Assembly: GCA_032871835.1 (NCBI GenBank) | Contig: CM065296.1 | Span: forward strand, 6,706,001-6,770,000 | Source of the DNA: Dipteronia dyeriana | Taxonomy: Eukaryota; Streptophyta; Magnoliopsida; Sapindales; Sapindaceae | Direction of reading: 5' to 3' | Length of the DNA stretch: 64,000 bases | Shown: piece after piece, positions 20,206-31,809 of the stretch | Numbering within the stretch: position 1 is the first letter of the stretch | How the letters are laid out: every line of letters begins with the position of its first letter | The notes under the pieces: model-generated | Told to the model about the DNA's origin: nothing | The model's database searches: none | The model's input: the letters and a program-made list of their open reading frames with translations, nothing else | Translations under genes and position numbers: made by a program

Positions 20206-20346
20206 GCATTTTTAAGAGCATGGAAAGCTTTATGTGATGCTGATGATGGAGATACACTAACACTTCAAATACCGAAAGGAAAAACATTTTTGTTACATCA
20301 TATTAGATTTAATGGACTTGCAAGTCCCACCATGTTCAAGTTCAGG
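20206..20346 (+). pseudogene. Polygalacturonase exon 2
   Basis: After an AG acceptor at 20204-20205 the frame reads AFLRAWKALCDADDGDTLTL, QIPKGKTFLL and NGLASPTMFK, the usual N-terminal GH28 block. The donor is not clear, because homology fades into unrelated DNA near 20346. Confidence 0.85.
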
Positions 20347-21420
20347 AAAAATAAACACCGGGAGATATTTACTTTTACAAATGTCCAGTCGAGAGAGAAA
20401 ACTCTCGACATATGCTGATATATTGTGTATGTTGGTTTTTTTTTTTGGGTTCGAAAAATTAATAGCACCTTTTAAGGGGGTTTTGTGGAAATATCATCAC
20501 ATTAATAAATCATGTTTAAAAGACACCATTTAAAGTGTGGAGACAAAAATACCCATGCCATCACTGTCGTCGTGAAAAATAAGAGAAAAAGTTAAGAGAT
20601 AAAAAGTGAAATCGAGCTTTTACTTGCATTCGAGGTTTTGTATTTGTTGAAAGTTGTTGAGGAAGATGAAATCGAGCTTTTATTTGCATTCGAGTTTTTA
20701 TTTTTCGAGATTTTGACATGTAATCGAGCTTTTATACAGATGTTTTGAGCTTTTGTATAAAAGCTCAGAGCTTTTATAAAAGCTCGGATCGACTTTTATA
20801 TATAAGCTCAAAGCTTTTATACAAAAGCTCGATCCGAGCTTTTATAAAAGTTTCGAGCTTTTATACACCGAGCTTTTATCCTAAAGCTTCAAGCTTTTGT
20901 AATTACATTTCAGATTCTTTTGTAATTATATTTCCAGTATTGTAAGTACTGACCAGAAAAAAAAACCTCTGGGGGCACTGCCCCCTGCCCCCTCACGAAC
21001 TAACCGGGCAGCTCGACCACCGTGAGCTCGATGGTGAGCTCGACCCTGGAATGCATCTGCGTAACCCCACTAAACTAATTATCCAAAGAAGATGCATTGA
21101 TAATGTTATGATTTTTGACCTCCATTGGAGGTCTGTTAAACAAACCTCTATGAAGAAATTGAAAGAATAAAATCTTCGAAAATTTCAAAGTAAGAGCTGA
21201 TTGAAGTACAAAGACAACTTTTAAGGGCATTTTGGATAGTTCACCATAATAAGTGCCTTTTAAACATAAATTATTAAACTGATGACATCATCACAACACA
21301 AGAAAAAAAGGTGACAATCCTCACCATTTCCACTTTTTTTTTTTCATTATTTTTATTATCTTTCATTTTGGTTCCTCTTAAATACTTCGGTTTAATACAA
21401 TGTCTATTCTGAAAGAAATT
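20347..21420. mobile_element. Unclassified insertion rich in inverted repeats
   Basis: It separates two polygalacturonase exons. ACCTTTTAAGGGG (20468-20480) with the following ATATCATCAC...TTAAAAGACACC segment is mirrored, imperfectly, at 21245-21300 (GCCTTTTAAACATAAATTAT, GATGACATCATCACAAC). The interior holds the AAGCTT/GAGCTTTTATA cluster. No ORF of interest is seen. Boundaries are approximate. Confidence 0.5.
20600..20900. repeat. Cluster of GAGCTTTTATA / TATAAAAGCTC inverted repeats
   Basis: About a dozen copies of GAGCTTTTAT or its reverse complement lie within 300 bp, many abutting head-to-head around AAGCTT, so the segment can fold into several hairpins. Longer variants include AAATCGAGCTTTTA(C/T)TTGC, repeated at about 20610 and 20669. 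Confidence 0.8.
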
Positions 21421-21465
21421 CATTACTTCCACATTTTATAACCAGTTAAGTTGGCCTGATTTTGC

Positions 21466-21557
21466 AGTCACAGACATAGTTTAGTGGTAACAACACCCTC
21501 AATATTGCTTGAGGTTCCAAGTTCGAATCTCTCCCCCCAAATTCAATAATAAAAAAA
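21466..21557 (+). mobile_element. SINE-like, tRNA-derived fragment
   Basis: TAGTTTAGTGGTAACA (box A-like, about 21477-21492) and GTTCGAATC (box B, about 21521-21529) are spaced as in tRNA-derived SINEs. The 3' end is an A-rich tail (AATAATAAAAAAAG). It lies within a polygalacturonase intron. No clear target duplication was found. Confidence 0.55.
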
Positions 21558-21687
21558 GTTAACCAAAATCAAATTTACTTTTCTAACATTTGCTCCTTAT
21601 AACCACAATCGATGAATACTAGTATTTTTACTTTTTATTTTTTGAATAACTTTCTTATAATCTTTATCGTGGACATAATTTAGGGAA

Positions 21688-21820
21688 AATTGTAGCACCG
21701 GCATCGGTTCAAGCCTGGAAAGATTGTAAATCTATTTGCTAGCTATGCTTCTATATAGTCAACGGTCTCATCATCCAAGGATCAGGAACAATCAACGGCT
21801 GAGGTTCTGCTTGGTGGAAG
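21688..21820 (+). pseudogene. Polygalacturonase exon 3
   Basis: The frame reads GKIVAPASVQAWKDCKSIC, TAG, LCFYIVNGLIIQGSGTING, TGA, GSAWWK, then a GT donor. Two in-frame stops sit where Trp and Gln/Arg-type residues are usual. The exon otherwise matches the GH28 central block closely. Confidence 0.88.
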
Positions 21821-22100
21821 GTAGTTATACATATTATTCTACGCATAAACATTGCTGAGTAGGTTTAGGTTCATAGTGATTACCATGTCACTCCATAACG
21901 TTATATAGTGTTGCATAGGGATCGATTCTTATATGTTTAAGGTGGTAATTATTATTCTAATACAATCTTTTTTCGGGAGGCCAGTAGACGTTGCAAACGA
22001 CCAAAGTACACAGATCATCAACTAATTAATTACTTTCTTTCGTTTGGAAAATTTGACAAGAATTTCAACTTATAATTATATGCAAAAATATGTGTTGTTG

Positions 22101-22899
22101 CCGGTGTTCTAGTATTTGGTCTAGGCGGGTCCGGCCGCCGCGATTTTTCTTTAATCGACCTTCCTAGGCGGTCGTGCACCTAACCCGCCTAGGCGGCTAC
22201 CTAGCCTGACTTGTGAAGCCGATTAATCAGCTTATACATTTTTTTATTTTTTATTTTATAAAACGACACTATTTTCAGTGTTTTGGTTAGTAATCAAAGT
22301 GCAGTTTCAGCTGGACTATAAAAACCAGACAAACACTTTTCACTTATTTTTTTCTATTTTCTTTTTATTATGGAACAATGTATTAGACTTAACAAGTTTT
22401 ATACTAAGTGTATTTAATTTTCATTCAAATTGAAAATCATTTTGACCTAATATGTAAAATAATTTCAACAGGCATATACTATTGTGGTTTTATTTAGAAA
22501 AATAAAAATGGGTCAAAGTGAGGAAATATATTTTAGGTACGTATATATATTCTGTAACAAACTATCATTAGGCTCATTTTTATTGTTACTTTTGCTGAAT
22601 ATATGCAGCCATCCCAAGAAGCCTATATCAAACTAAATTTTATTGTTTTTATCACTGATTTGGTTTGTTTCATTTTGTTTGTTATATTTGTAAACTTATC
22701 ATTTTCTTGACAATTCTAATGATTTTATGTGGATCTTTATTCACTTTGTTAGATTTAATCAAGTTGTGATTTGCTTAAAAGGGGGGAAAAAGAAAGAGAA
22801 AGCTTGCCACTTAGGCAGTGCCTAGATGGTGCCTAGGCGCTCTAGGTGCTAAGCGCTGGTCCACCGTACGACTTGCACCTAACGTCTACTAGAACATTG
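22101..22899. mobile_element. Non-autonomous hAT-like element in a polygalacturonase intron
   Basis: GTTGTTG is present on both sides (22094-22100 and 22900-22906), which fits a 7-8 bp target duplication. The termini GTGTTCTAGTA and TACTAGAACAT are inverted repeats. Subterminal CTAGGCGG/CCGCCTAGGC motifs are also inverted. No ORF of interest is found inside. Confidence 0.7.
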
Positions 22900-22926
22900 G
22901 TTGTTGTAGACAATATACTTCCACAG

Positions 22927-23120
22927 CTTTAAAAACTTTGATTTACTAGGACTCACCATCCAAAACAAGAAAAAAAAAATGCATATCTCAATAAACAACT
23001 GCAATGGTGGATCCATCTCTAACACTCACATAAATTCACCTGCTGACAACCCCAACACCGACGGAATCGACGTCTCCTACTCAACCAATGTTCATATGCA
23101 CGATTCCTTGATCAGATGTG
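22927..23120 (+). pseudogene. Polygalacturonase exon 4, with the NTDG motif
   Basis: After the acceptor at 22925-22926 the sequence gives ALK, a one-base frameshift, GLTIQNKKKMHISINNCN, NTHINSPADNPNTDGIDVSY and DSLIRC. NTDG holds one of the catalytic-site Asp residues of GH28. The donor is GTGCGT at 23121. Confidence 0.9.
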
Positions 23121-23229
23121 GTGCGTTGGATTTTATTTTATTTTATTTCATGTTCTTGATCACAATTCGTTGTGATGTTTGTTGTAACCACCATGTATTG
23201 TTTCAAATTACTTTAAATAATTATAACAG

Positions 23230-23239
23230 TTGATGAATG
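23230..23239 (+). pseudogene. Polygalacturonase exon 5, left part cut by copia
   Basis: Ten bases after an AG acceptor (TTGATGAATG) encode the start of the second catalytic box. They end in GAATG, the 5-bp duplication made by the copia insertion. The exon continues at 33171. Confidence 0.8.
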
Positions 23240-23831
23240 TGTTGGAACCCCGTTCACCGGTTACGCAACGGAACTAGGTTTTAAATTTTTTAATACATAT
23301 TATAAACTGTATCTATGACCAGTGAACTTGAGATCATAATTATTTTTTGAAACTAATACATACAATATGTAATCACAAGAAATTGAAATCGATATAATCA
23401 AAAGAACATACCAACGTTTGAAGGCTCTATCATATTACGTTATGCTCCTATCTGAACCAATCTTACCAACGTTTGGAAGCTCCTTCACTTTACGATGTGT
23501 TCCTGTCGGAACCACTCGATCTTCCTCGCTATCTCCCGGGACTGGTAACTGCGTGTGGGCGCGTCACCGTATCAGGAACTTGAATGGAGGATGTAGAGAA
23601 ATACCTGAAGAAACTCTTTCTTCTAAATTTGGTGTATTGATTTCACGCACACATAAATTGCATCTAATGCAAAGCTTTTTTATTTTTTTATTTTGGGTCG
23701 CCTGTTCAACACTTGAACAATTTTCTTTTTTAATTCTCACGCATCTGCTCACAAATCTGTATCTATATTTCTATCTATATGCACTGTTGCTCACAAATAT
23801 ATATATCAATTCACTGCACTTTCCATTTACG

Positions 23832-23898
<67 letters not shown>

Positions 23899-24064
23899 TT
23901 TTCTTTCTTGTTTCACGGCAACACATGCCTTTTTTTTTCTATATATTAATATATAAAACATATATATCATATATATACATCCTTGTTTGTATCCTATACA
24001 AACACTTTCATATATATGTGCATACACCAATTTACATCAAATGCAATCTCTTGTGTTATAATTG

Positions 24065-24110
<46 letters not shown>

Positions 24111-25475
24111 TATCTTTTTTAAATATATCTAATATATTTAAAGTGATAATAAGTATTTTAAATTTAAATTTAAATTCAAATACTTAGATAAATGATTTAG
24201 TAAAATAAAATAATCATATTATTTTATCTTCACCTAAATCCGTATATAAACTAACACCCTCCAATTAATAGTTAATTAATAGTTCATAATTATCAATATA
24301 ATTAAATAATATAATTATTTAATTAATTTAACTATTAAAATTCATTAATTAAATAATCTTATTATTCAATTAATTCCCGAATAAACACGTGTCACTATCG
24401 TAACACAATTAATTGGACAATCCAATTAATTAACCGTGACCCTTGTTACCTAAATCGATCGGGCTAGCAAGGGGACCTAATGAACCCACAGTATTTTGAG
24501 CTCCAATAATCCTCGGAATCAATAATTAAACTCTTTAATTAATATTCCTTGATTATTAACTCCGGTGTTATTCCACTAAAAACCCGAAGCTGCACTCTCT
24601 CAATTGTAGACGCTTTTACACATACCGATACAACTCGGTGTCCATCGATATAGCTATTACACATGGTGTGATCCTCCACAATAGTTCATAATTAGAGCTG
24701 GGACATAATGTCCGTTATACCCCTCTAATTACATATATCCTTTAAGTACCATTGATTCTATAATGACGAATAAATCCTATTTCCTAACGGAATTAGGAGA
24801 GCGCTCATATTGTCCAAGCCCCGAATCAACCCTTAAGGGAACTACCATTTACTTCTCACAAGAAAGAGTGTATTCCACTAATGTGTACAAACCTTCCCAG
24901 CCACAAGCCAAACCGCAACCCCAACCCCAACATACGGAGTATATTGATCAGGAAATACGTCTGACCTCACCCATGGTATATTAAAGACTACGATTTAACC
25001 TAAAGGAGTCGATAAGACACTCAGGATTAAGATCACCAACATATAACCATCATTAGTTGATATATATATATGAATCTCATCGGTAAACGGATCTTGGTGA
25101 GAGATTCATATAGATCATGGCCCACTCTAATATGATCACATCATACAAGGTTTCTCCATTCCCATATCTCATATGAATGATTCAGGATAGAATCATCGTA
25201 TATTACGGAATGGACCGCAGCTATAGATTAACTATAAATAAAGTACCCAACTTTATTTGCTATCTATGGACTCTTTAGATTGCACGTCTCTTACTATATC
25301 CATCCATATATGACACTCATATACATAGTTCGAGATTACATCTGACAATCTTGGATGTTTAAATATATGCACAACTTTATAAAATAAATAACATAACAAG
25401 AATGAATTGAACTTTTTTTTTTTTTATTTCATAAATGCATTTACAAATTACATCTTTAGGGCATAAATTCCTACA
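23240..25475 (-). repeat. Copia LTR (3' LTR of the minus-strand element)
   Basis: 2236 bp, from TGTTGGAACC to AAATTCCTACA. It contains two long TA microsatellites (about 23837-23893 and 24067-24106). The adjoining ATCTCCCACTTGCAC (25476-25490) is, on the minus strand, GTGGGAGAT, the polypurine tract. ORFs in the LTR (23418-24065 and 24763-24984) are not supported as genes. Confidence 0.92.
23837..23893. repeat. TA dinucleotide microsatellites in the LTR
   Basis: A run of about 28 TA units. Similar runs in copies of this LTR are at 24067-24106, 31738-31804 and 37865-37920. Their lengths differ between the LTR copies, as expected for replication slippage. Confidence 0.95.
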
Positions 25476-25479
25476 ATCT

Positions 25480-26600
25480 CCCACTTGCACTAAAGCAAGC
25501 AAGGCATGTCTCTTAACCCTAGACCATCTAAGTGACCCAAAAACACTTTAGTCGGTAAGGTCTTTGTAAATGGATCAACATGATTGTCTTGTGAGGCTAT
25601 CTTAGTGACGATCGCATCTCATCTATGTATTATCTCTCTAATGAGATGATACTTTCTCTCTATATGCTTCCCTCTTTTGTGGCTTCTTGGTTCTTTGGAA
25701 TTAGCCACAACACCACTGTTATCACAATAAAGTGTGATGGGCATATCCAAATCTGGAACAACTTCCAGATCACTCAAGAACTTACGGAGCCAAACAACCT
25801 CTTTAGCAGCTTCACAAGCAGCTACATATTCGGCTTCCATGGTGGAGTCAGCATTGTAAGATTGTTTGATACTTCTCCACACAATGGCTCCACCACCAGG
25901 ATGAATATTGATCTAGACGTGGATTTTCTAGAATCCCTGTCTAACTGAAAATCAGAATCCATGTATCCTAACGGGATCAAATCCTACCCGGAATACACTA
26001 GCATATAGTCTCTCGTTCTCCGAAGATACTTGAGAATTATCTTGACAGCAACCCAATGATCCAATCCTGGGTTGGACTGGTATCTGCTGACTACTCCCAC
26101 TGCATAGCAGATGTTCCATCTCGTGCATAAAATAGCATACATGAGACTACCTACTGTCGATGTATAGGGTACACGTCTCATATCCTCAACTTCTTGAGGT
26201 GTCTTAGGACACTGTTCCATAGACAAGTGAACTTCATGCCTAAAAGGTAAATTATCTTTCTTGGAGTTTTGCATCGAAAATCGCACAAGAATCTTATCTA
26301 TATATGATGCCTGAGACAGTGCTATAAGTTGTTCTTACGATCCCTTATAAGTTGGATCCCTAGAACATAACTTGTCTCTCCCAAATCTTTCATTTGGAAT
26401 TGGATAGCCAGCCAGCCCTTTACATCAGACAATACTCCCACATCAGACAACACTCCCACATCATTCCCAATGAGTAAGATATCATCTACATATAGGACCA
26501 AGAAAACTATTTTTTTTATCAATGATGAGCTTGTAGACACAAGGCTCATCGACGTTCTGCTCGAAGTCATAGGTTTTGATCACATCATCAAACCTAATGT
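25480..26600 (-). pseudogene. Copia RNase H and C-terminal RT (minus-strand element)
   Basis: Read on the minus strand: YVDDILLIGND (about 26500), the catalytic RT box, then VPYTSTVGSLMYAILCTRWN, STMEAEYVAACEAAKEVVWL and DLDMPITLYCDNSGVVANSK (about 25700-25850), RKYHLI, and a C-terminus ending near 25500. Stops near 25950 and 26570 separate the pieces. Confidence 0.9.
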
Positions 26601-27340
26601 TCTAAGATCTAGATGTTTGCTTAAGTCCATAGATGGGCATTTGTAGCTTGCAAACCTTTTGCTCTTGATATGGAGACACGAATCCCTCTGGTTGCATCAT
26701 ATAGATGCTTCCATCAAGATTGCCATTCAAGAATGCAGTTTTGACGTCAATTTGCCAAATTTCGTAATCGAAATAGGCAGCAATAGATAAGAGAATCCTA
26801 ATAGACTTAAACATGGCTACTGGCGAGAAGATCTCCTCATAATCGACCCCCTCTTTCTGGGTATAACCCTTGACTACTAGCCTTGCCTTGAAGGTCTCTA
26901 CCTTTCCGTATACTCCTCTCTTTCTGTTGTAGATCCACTTACACCCTATGGGTTTTACCCCATTCGGTAAGTCTACAATATCCCAGACAAAGTTAGAGTA
27001 CATGGACTCAATCTCAAGATTCATGGCTTTAAGCCATTCCTCTTCATCAGGATCTTCCATTGTATTCTTAAATGTCAATGGATCACCAACACTATCAGTA
27101 GATATAACACCTTGTCCCTCACTTATACCTAAATAGCATTCAGGTTGTCTAGGAACCCTCTCACTATGTCTAGGTGGCAGTGTATCCTGATCAGGAATCA
27201 TCTGACTCTCAGATGTTTATGGATCAACAACTCTTATTGATGAAGCATTAGTCTCACCAAGCTCTAACTTATTAAGTACAATTTTAGAACGAGGTTTATG
27301 GTCACTAATATAAGTGTCCTCAAGAAACGTTACATTTATC
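26601..27340 (-). pseudogene. Copia RT, N-terminal part (minus-strand element)
   Basis: A 199-codon open stretch (27201 to 26602) carries MNLEIESMYSNFVWDIVDLP, GCKWIYNRKRG, ARLVVKGYTQKEGVDYEEIF, VKTAFLNGNLDGSIYMMQPE and YGLKQTSRS. These are the fingers and palm motifs of copia RT. It ends at a stop before the YVDD box. Confidence 0.92.
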
Positions 27341-28130
27341 GATACAAATACTTTGTTGTCTTCAGGACTCTAAAAGTGCCCACCTTTGGTCTCCTTAGAG
27401 TATCATACAAACAGGCAGACCACAGATTTGGAGTCTAGCTTTCCACTTCTATTCTTTAGCACGTGTGCTGGACACCCCCATATGCGGAAATATTGCAAAC
27501 TAGCTTTACGACCATTCCACAACTCTAGGGGAGTATTATGAACAGATTTTGATAGCACTACATTCAAAATGTATACCGCTGTTTGTAACACATATCCCTA
27601 AAAGGAATTTGGTAATGATGAGAAACTAATCATAGATCTCACCATTTCTATTAGGGTTCTATTTCTCCTATCTGTTACACCATTTTGCTGAGGTGTACCG
27701 GGAGCTGTAAGTTGGGAAACCATCCCATGCTCGACCATGAAGTCTTAAAACTCTTGGTTAAGGTACTCACCTCCACGACCCGATCGTAGTGACTTGATAG
27801 TCTTACCTAATTGATTCTCAACTTCAACTCAGAATTCTTTGAACATTTCAAATGTTTCCGACTTCCATTGCATTAGGTAGACGTATCTGTATCTTGAGTA
27901 GTCATCAATAAAGGTGATATAATACTCATAACCACCCCTAGCTTTAACATTCATCGGTCCGTAGACGTCTGTATGTATAAACTCTAGCGGTTCTTTAGCT
28001 CCAAGCCCTTTTCCAGTAAAAGGTCTCTTAGTCATCTTACCTTCTAGACAAGATTCACAAACAAGTAAGGTATCAACCTTTAACTCACTTAAATGTCTGC
28101 TTTTTACTAGTCTGTCTATTCAGTCAAGGT
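27341..28130 (-). pseudogene. Copia integrase (minus-strand element)
   Basis: On the minus strand: EFIHTDVYGPMNVKARGGYE and YITFIDDYSRY (about 27990-27880), the first catalytic Asp region; then a GRNRTLIEMVRSM-like stretch near 27650; YILNVVLSKSVHNTPLELWN and YFRIWGCPAHVL (about 27570-27450). Several stops break the frame. Confidence 0.88.
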
Positions 28131-28776
28131 TGATATGACCAAACCTTAGATGCCAGAGATACGTGTCATTATCTGAAGAAATCTTATGTCGTTTAGTTTT
28201 TGGTTTTTCAACCTTAAACATTTCGATGTTGAGCAGTGTAATATGTATTAATGGTCTTAACACATACAAATTGTTTTCATTAATTCCTGAACAAATATTC
28301 AGACCATTCATTCCAATAATAACAGACGTATTATTAAAAGAAACCGAATATTTTTGTTCTAACAACTTGGAAATGGAAATCAAATTCCGTGTAAATCCAG
28401 GAATATAAAATACATTGTCCAATAATATATAATTATTACAAAACGTAATCTAATTACGCCCACTGCTCGTACCGACACGACATCCCCTGACCCTACACAC
28501 ATTGAGAAGACTTGCTCCTCTAGCTGTGTCCAAGAATCAGTCTATTGTAATCAAGAACAAACATGGTTAGTGACCCCCGAATCAACTATCCAGGGTGAAG
28601 AATCATCTTCTACTAAACACGACTCAAGAATAAGTAAATCATATTTACTTTTCTTGGACCTCTTCTTGCTTTGGGCTTTCTTGGGTTTGGGCTTACCCTT
28701 CGCTTTCCCATTAGACCTCTTTCTCTTCTTATTATTATAGTAGGAAGATGGTTCGACAACATTTGCCTCACTGGTC
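28131..28776 (-). pseudogene. Copia protease and pre-integrase domain (minus-strand element)
   Basis: The protease active site is WIVDSGVTN on the minus strand (about 28600-28570). The pre-integrase part reads DNVFYIPGFTRNLISISKLL (about 28420-28360) and YLWHLRFGHINLD (about 28160-28120). Upstream is a Lys-rich stretch of Gag tail (28680-28740) with no clear zinc knuckle. Confidence 0.85.
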
Positions 28777-29382
28777 TTACCTCTTGTTGTCCTTAGTCAA
28801 GGACTCAAAGGTAGTGAGCCAATTAAGCAATTGTGTAAGATTGAACCTTAACTTGTTCATCCCATAGTTGTTCTTAAACTGATCGAAACTTTTTGAAAAA
28901 GTCGTCAGAATGATGCTCACTTGATTGGGTTTATCAATGGCCCATCCATTGACTTCTGCCTTGTTGAAGTAGGACATCATGCTCTGGACATGTTCCCGAA
29001 CTGACGTACCTTTCTTCATACGAGTGAGCATAGCGGAACGAACAACTTCATGTCGCTTTTGCTCGAAGGGCTGCCCGAACATAGCTTGCAATGATTCTAT
29101 GATTTCGAATGCTGAAGTCATTGCTTCATGCTTTGTGACAAGCACGTCTGTTATAGATGCCAACAGATATGTTCGGGCTTTCTCATCAGATGAGACCCAT
29201 TTCTCGTATGCCTCACGAACAGTTCGTGTGGCATTGACAGCAAGCGCTGGAGGACATTCCTCCGTAAGCACAAACTTGAGGTCTTTGATGACCAATATTG
29301 CATTAATGTTAAGTTTCCACTTAGTGTAGTTATCACCAGTTAATTTGTCGTTTACGAGAATATGAAGTAATGTAGAAGACAT
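28777..29382 (-). pseudogene. Copia Gag, UBN2-type (minus-strand element)
   Basis: A 201-codon frame starts at ATG 29382: LVNDKLTGDNYTKWKLNINA, EAYEKWVSSDEKARTYLLAS, AMFGQPFEQKRHEVVRSAML, MKKGTSVREHVQSMMSYFNK and QLLNWLTTFESLTK. This is the best preserved ORF of the element. It is followed by a stop where related copies continue. Confidence 0.92.
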
Positions 29383-30697
29383 TATTGCTGAAATAAATAA
29401 AATATTAATTCAGTCATTTATTTAAAACAAGTGCGAGTGCTTTGGCATAAATTTAAACATGATGCATGAACATGTTTAACGAACTAGAACTACCCTACAA
29501 CTAGTTACAATACCACGACAATCCAACATACCACAAATAAGTGCCGCCTTAGGGTCGGTCAAGTCTTTGTATGTTGGACCGAGACATTCTCAATCAAATG
29601 ATATTCTAGAATAACTCTTATTCTATATCATTCAACCATCGTTCATTCAGTAAGGTTTTTAATTAACAAACTTAATCAAAATCTTCGTGAGTGTAACCCA
29701 CCATTTCAGATCTCACGAGCTTAACTCGAGAATTGCCGCCTTAGGGTCGGTCAATCCCGAAATACCCTCAGAAATCCTACCCGTTAGGAAGTCAACCTTG
29801 ATATGACCTTTGTGAAAATCCTCCTTAGGGAGGACGAAAACAAAGCCGTCACGAGGCCCCACTCGGATCTCACGGTGTTGAACTAATGATGGAGACCGCG
29901 GGATATATATGTCATATATCCCTCTCCCACTCACTATTTTTTTAAGTTAGAGTTTTCTATTAACCGTTAATGCACCTAGACTCTACAAGATTAAACGACT
30001 AACTTTAATCAAGTTATCTAGCGCATTAACTAATAAATTATTAATGATTTTTAACAATTAAAAATCTAATCTATTAGTGAACAATCTAAGATTCAGTAAA
30101 CTATGTACTAAGGTCAGATTATTATGATAGTGTTTACCAAGTTTTAACAATTAAAACTCTAACACTTTATTCGGTTAATTTATTATTAGGTAATTAATCA
30201 TATTAATCATAATTACAATAAATGACCTTATTAATCTAACTTATTAAACTCTTTAATAACTAGATTAATATTAATGAGAATTACTAAGTTTTCTAACCAT
30301 TAAAAACGAATCTCATTATTCATAGCCAATTATGCATATTGCCCATTTTAATCACATTAAAAAAATATATAAAATATCAGGCTATGATGCATGTATGACA
30401 TATCAAATATATTAGTGTAGGCCCATCTAATCTAAATGACATATGTATTCATGACAATGCTTTTATCATCACATAATATAAAGCATACATGAATTGACCG
30501 AGTACTGTGGATTATTTAACCTAAAAATTGGAATCTAAAATTACAAAAAATTCCCAAGGCATTCCTTGGTCTTCTAGTAACTTCAGATATCTTCCATTTT
30601 TTTCAGGTCACTCCGATTCATCTCATTAATCTATCTTCACGATTTTTCCAGCTCTTCAATATAGGTTACAAATTTTTTGTTTACAATACAATAACAG

Positions 30698-30747
<50 letters not shown>

Positions 30748-30938
30748 AACCCATAAACCCTAAATCCATAGTACCATATAATTAACGATCAATCATGCTT
30801 TTGTAAATTAAAAAAATAAATAATATACATACAAAAAAAATCATTCAATCAATTTAAATTGTGCCTACACAATTCATACATACAGGAGCATCGAAAACAA
30901 TTTCATGTTCCGAAAAATAAATTGGCTCTGATATCAAT
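29383..30938 (-). other. Copia untranslated leader, TAA microsatellite and PBS
   Basis: Reading on the minus strand from the 5' LTR: PBS TGATATCAGAGCCAATTT at about 30936-30919, a long (ATT)n run (30699-30746 on plus), AT-rich leader, then Gag at 29382. A 20-base motif, GCCGCCTTAGGGTCGGTCAA on plus, occurs twice (about 29543 and 29734) and is kept in the other copies of the family. The ORF 29713-29934 minus is not recognised and probably not coding. Confidence 0.75.
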
Positions 30939-31735
30939 TGTTGGAACCCCATTCACTGGTTACGCAACGGAACTAGGTTTTAAATTTTTTAATACAAATC
31001 ATAATCTATATCTATGACCAATGAACTTGGGATCGTAATTATTTTTCGGAACTAATACATACAATATGTAATCATAGGAAATTGAAATCGATATAATCAG
31101 AAGAACATACCAACATTTGGAGGCACTTTCATTTTACATTATGCTCCTGTTTAAACCAATCTTACCAACGTTTGGAAGCTTCTTCACTTTACGATGTATT
31201 CCTGTCTGAACCACTCGATCTTCCTCGCTATCTCCAGGGACTGGTAACTGCGTGTGGATGCGTCACGGTCTCAGGAACTTGAATGGAGGATGTAGAGAAA
31301 TACCTGAAGAAACTTTTTCTTCTCAAATTGGTGTATTGATTTCACGCACACATAAATTGCATCTCATGCAAAACTTTTAATTTTTTTATTTATTTTGCGT
31401 TACCTGTTCAACACTCGAACAATTTTTTTTTTTAATTCTCACGTAGCTGCTCACAAACCTATATCTATATCTCTATCTATACGCACTGCTGCTCACAAAT
31501 ATATATATATATATAAAAGTTGACTTTTATCAAACACACAACAAAAAGTTGAATATATATATTATATTTTTCTTTCTTGTTTCACGGCAACACATACCTT
31601 ATTTTCTATATATGTTAATATATAAAACATATATATCATATATATATATACATCCTTGTTTGTATTCTATACAAACACTTTTATATATATGTACACACAT
31701 CAATTTGCATCCAATGCAATCTCTTGTGTTATAAT

Positions 31736-31809
<74 letters not shown>

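Noticed and set aside
23418..24065. 215-codon plus-strand ORF
   Set aside because: It lies inside a copia LTR and is extended by the TA microsatellite (Tyr-Ile repeats). The second LTR does not keep it.
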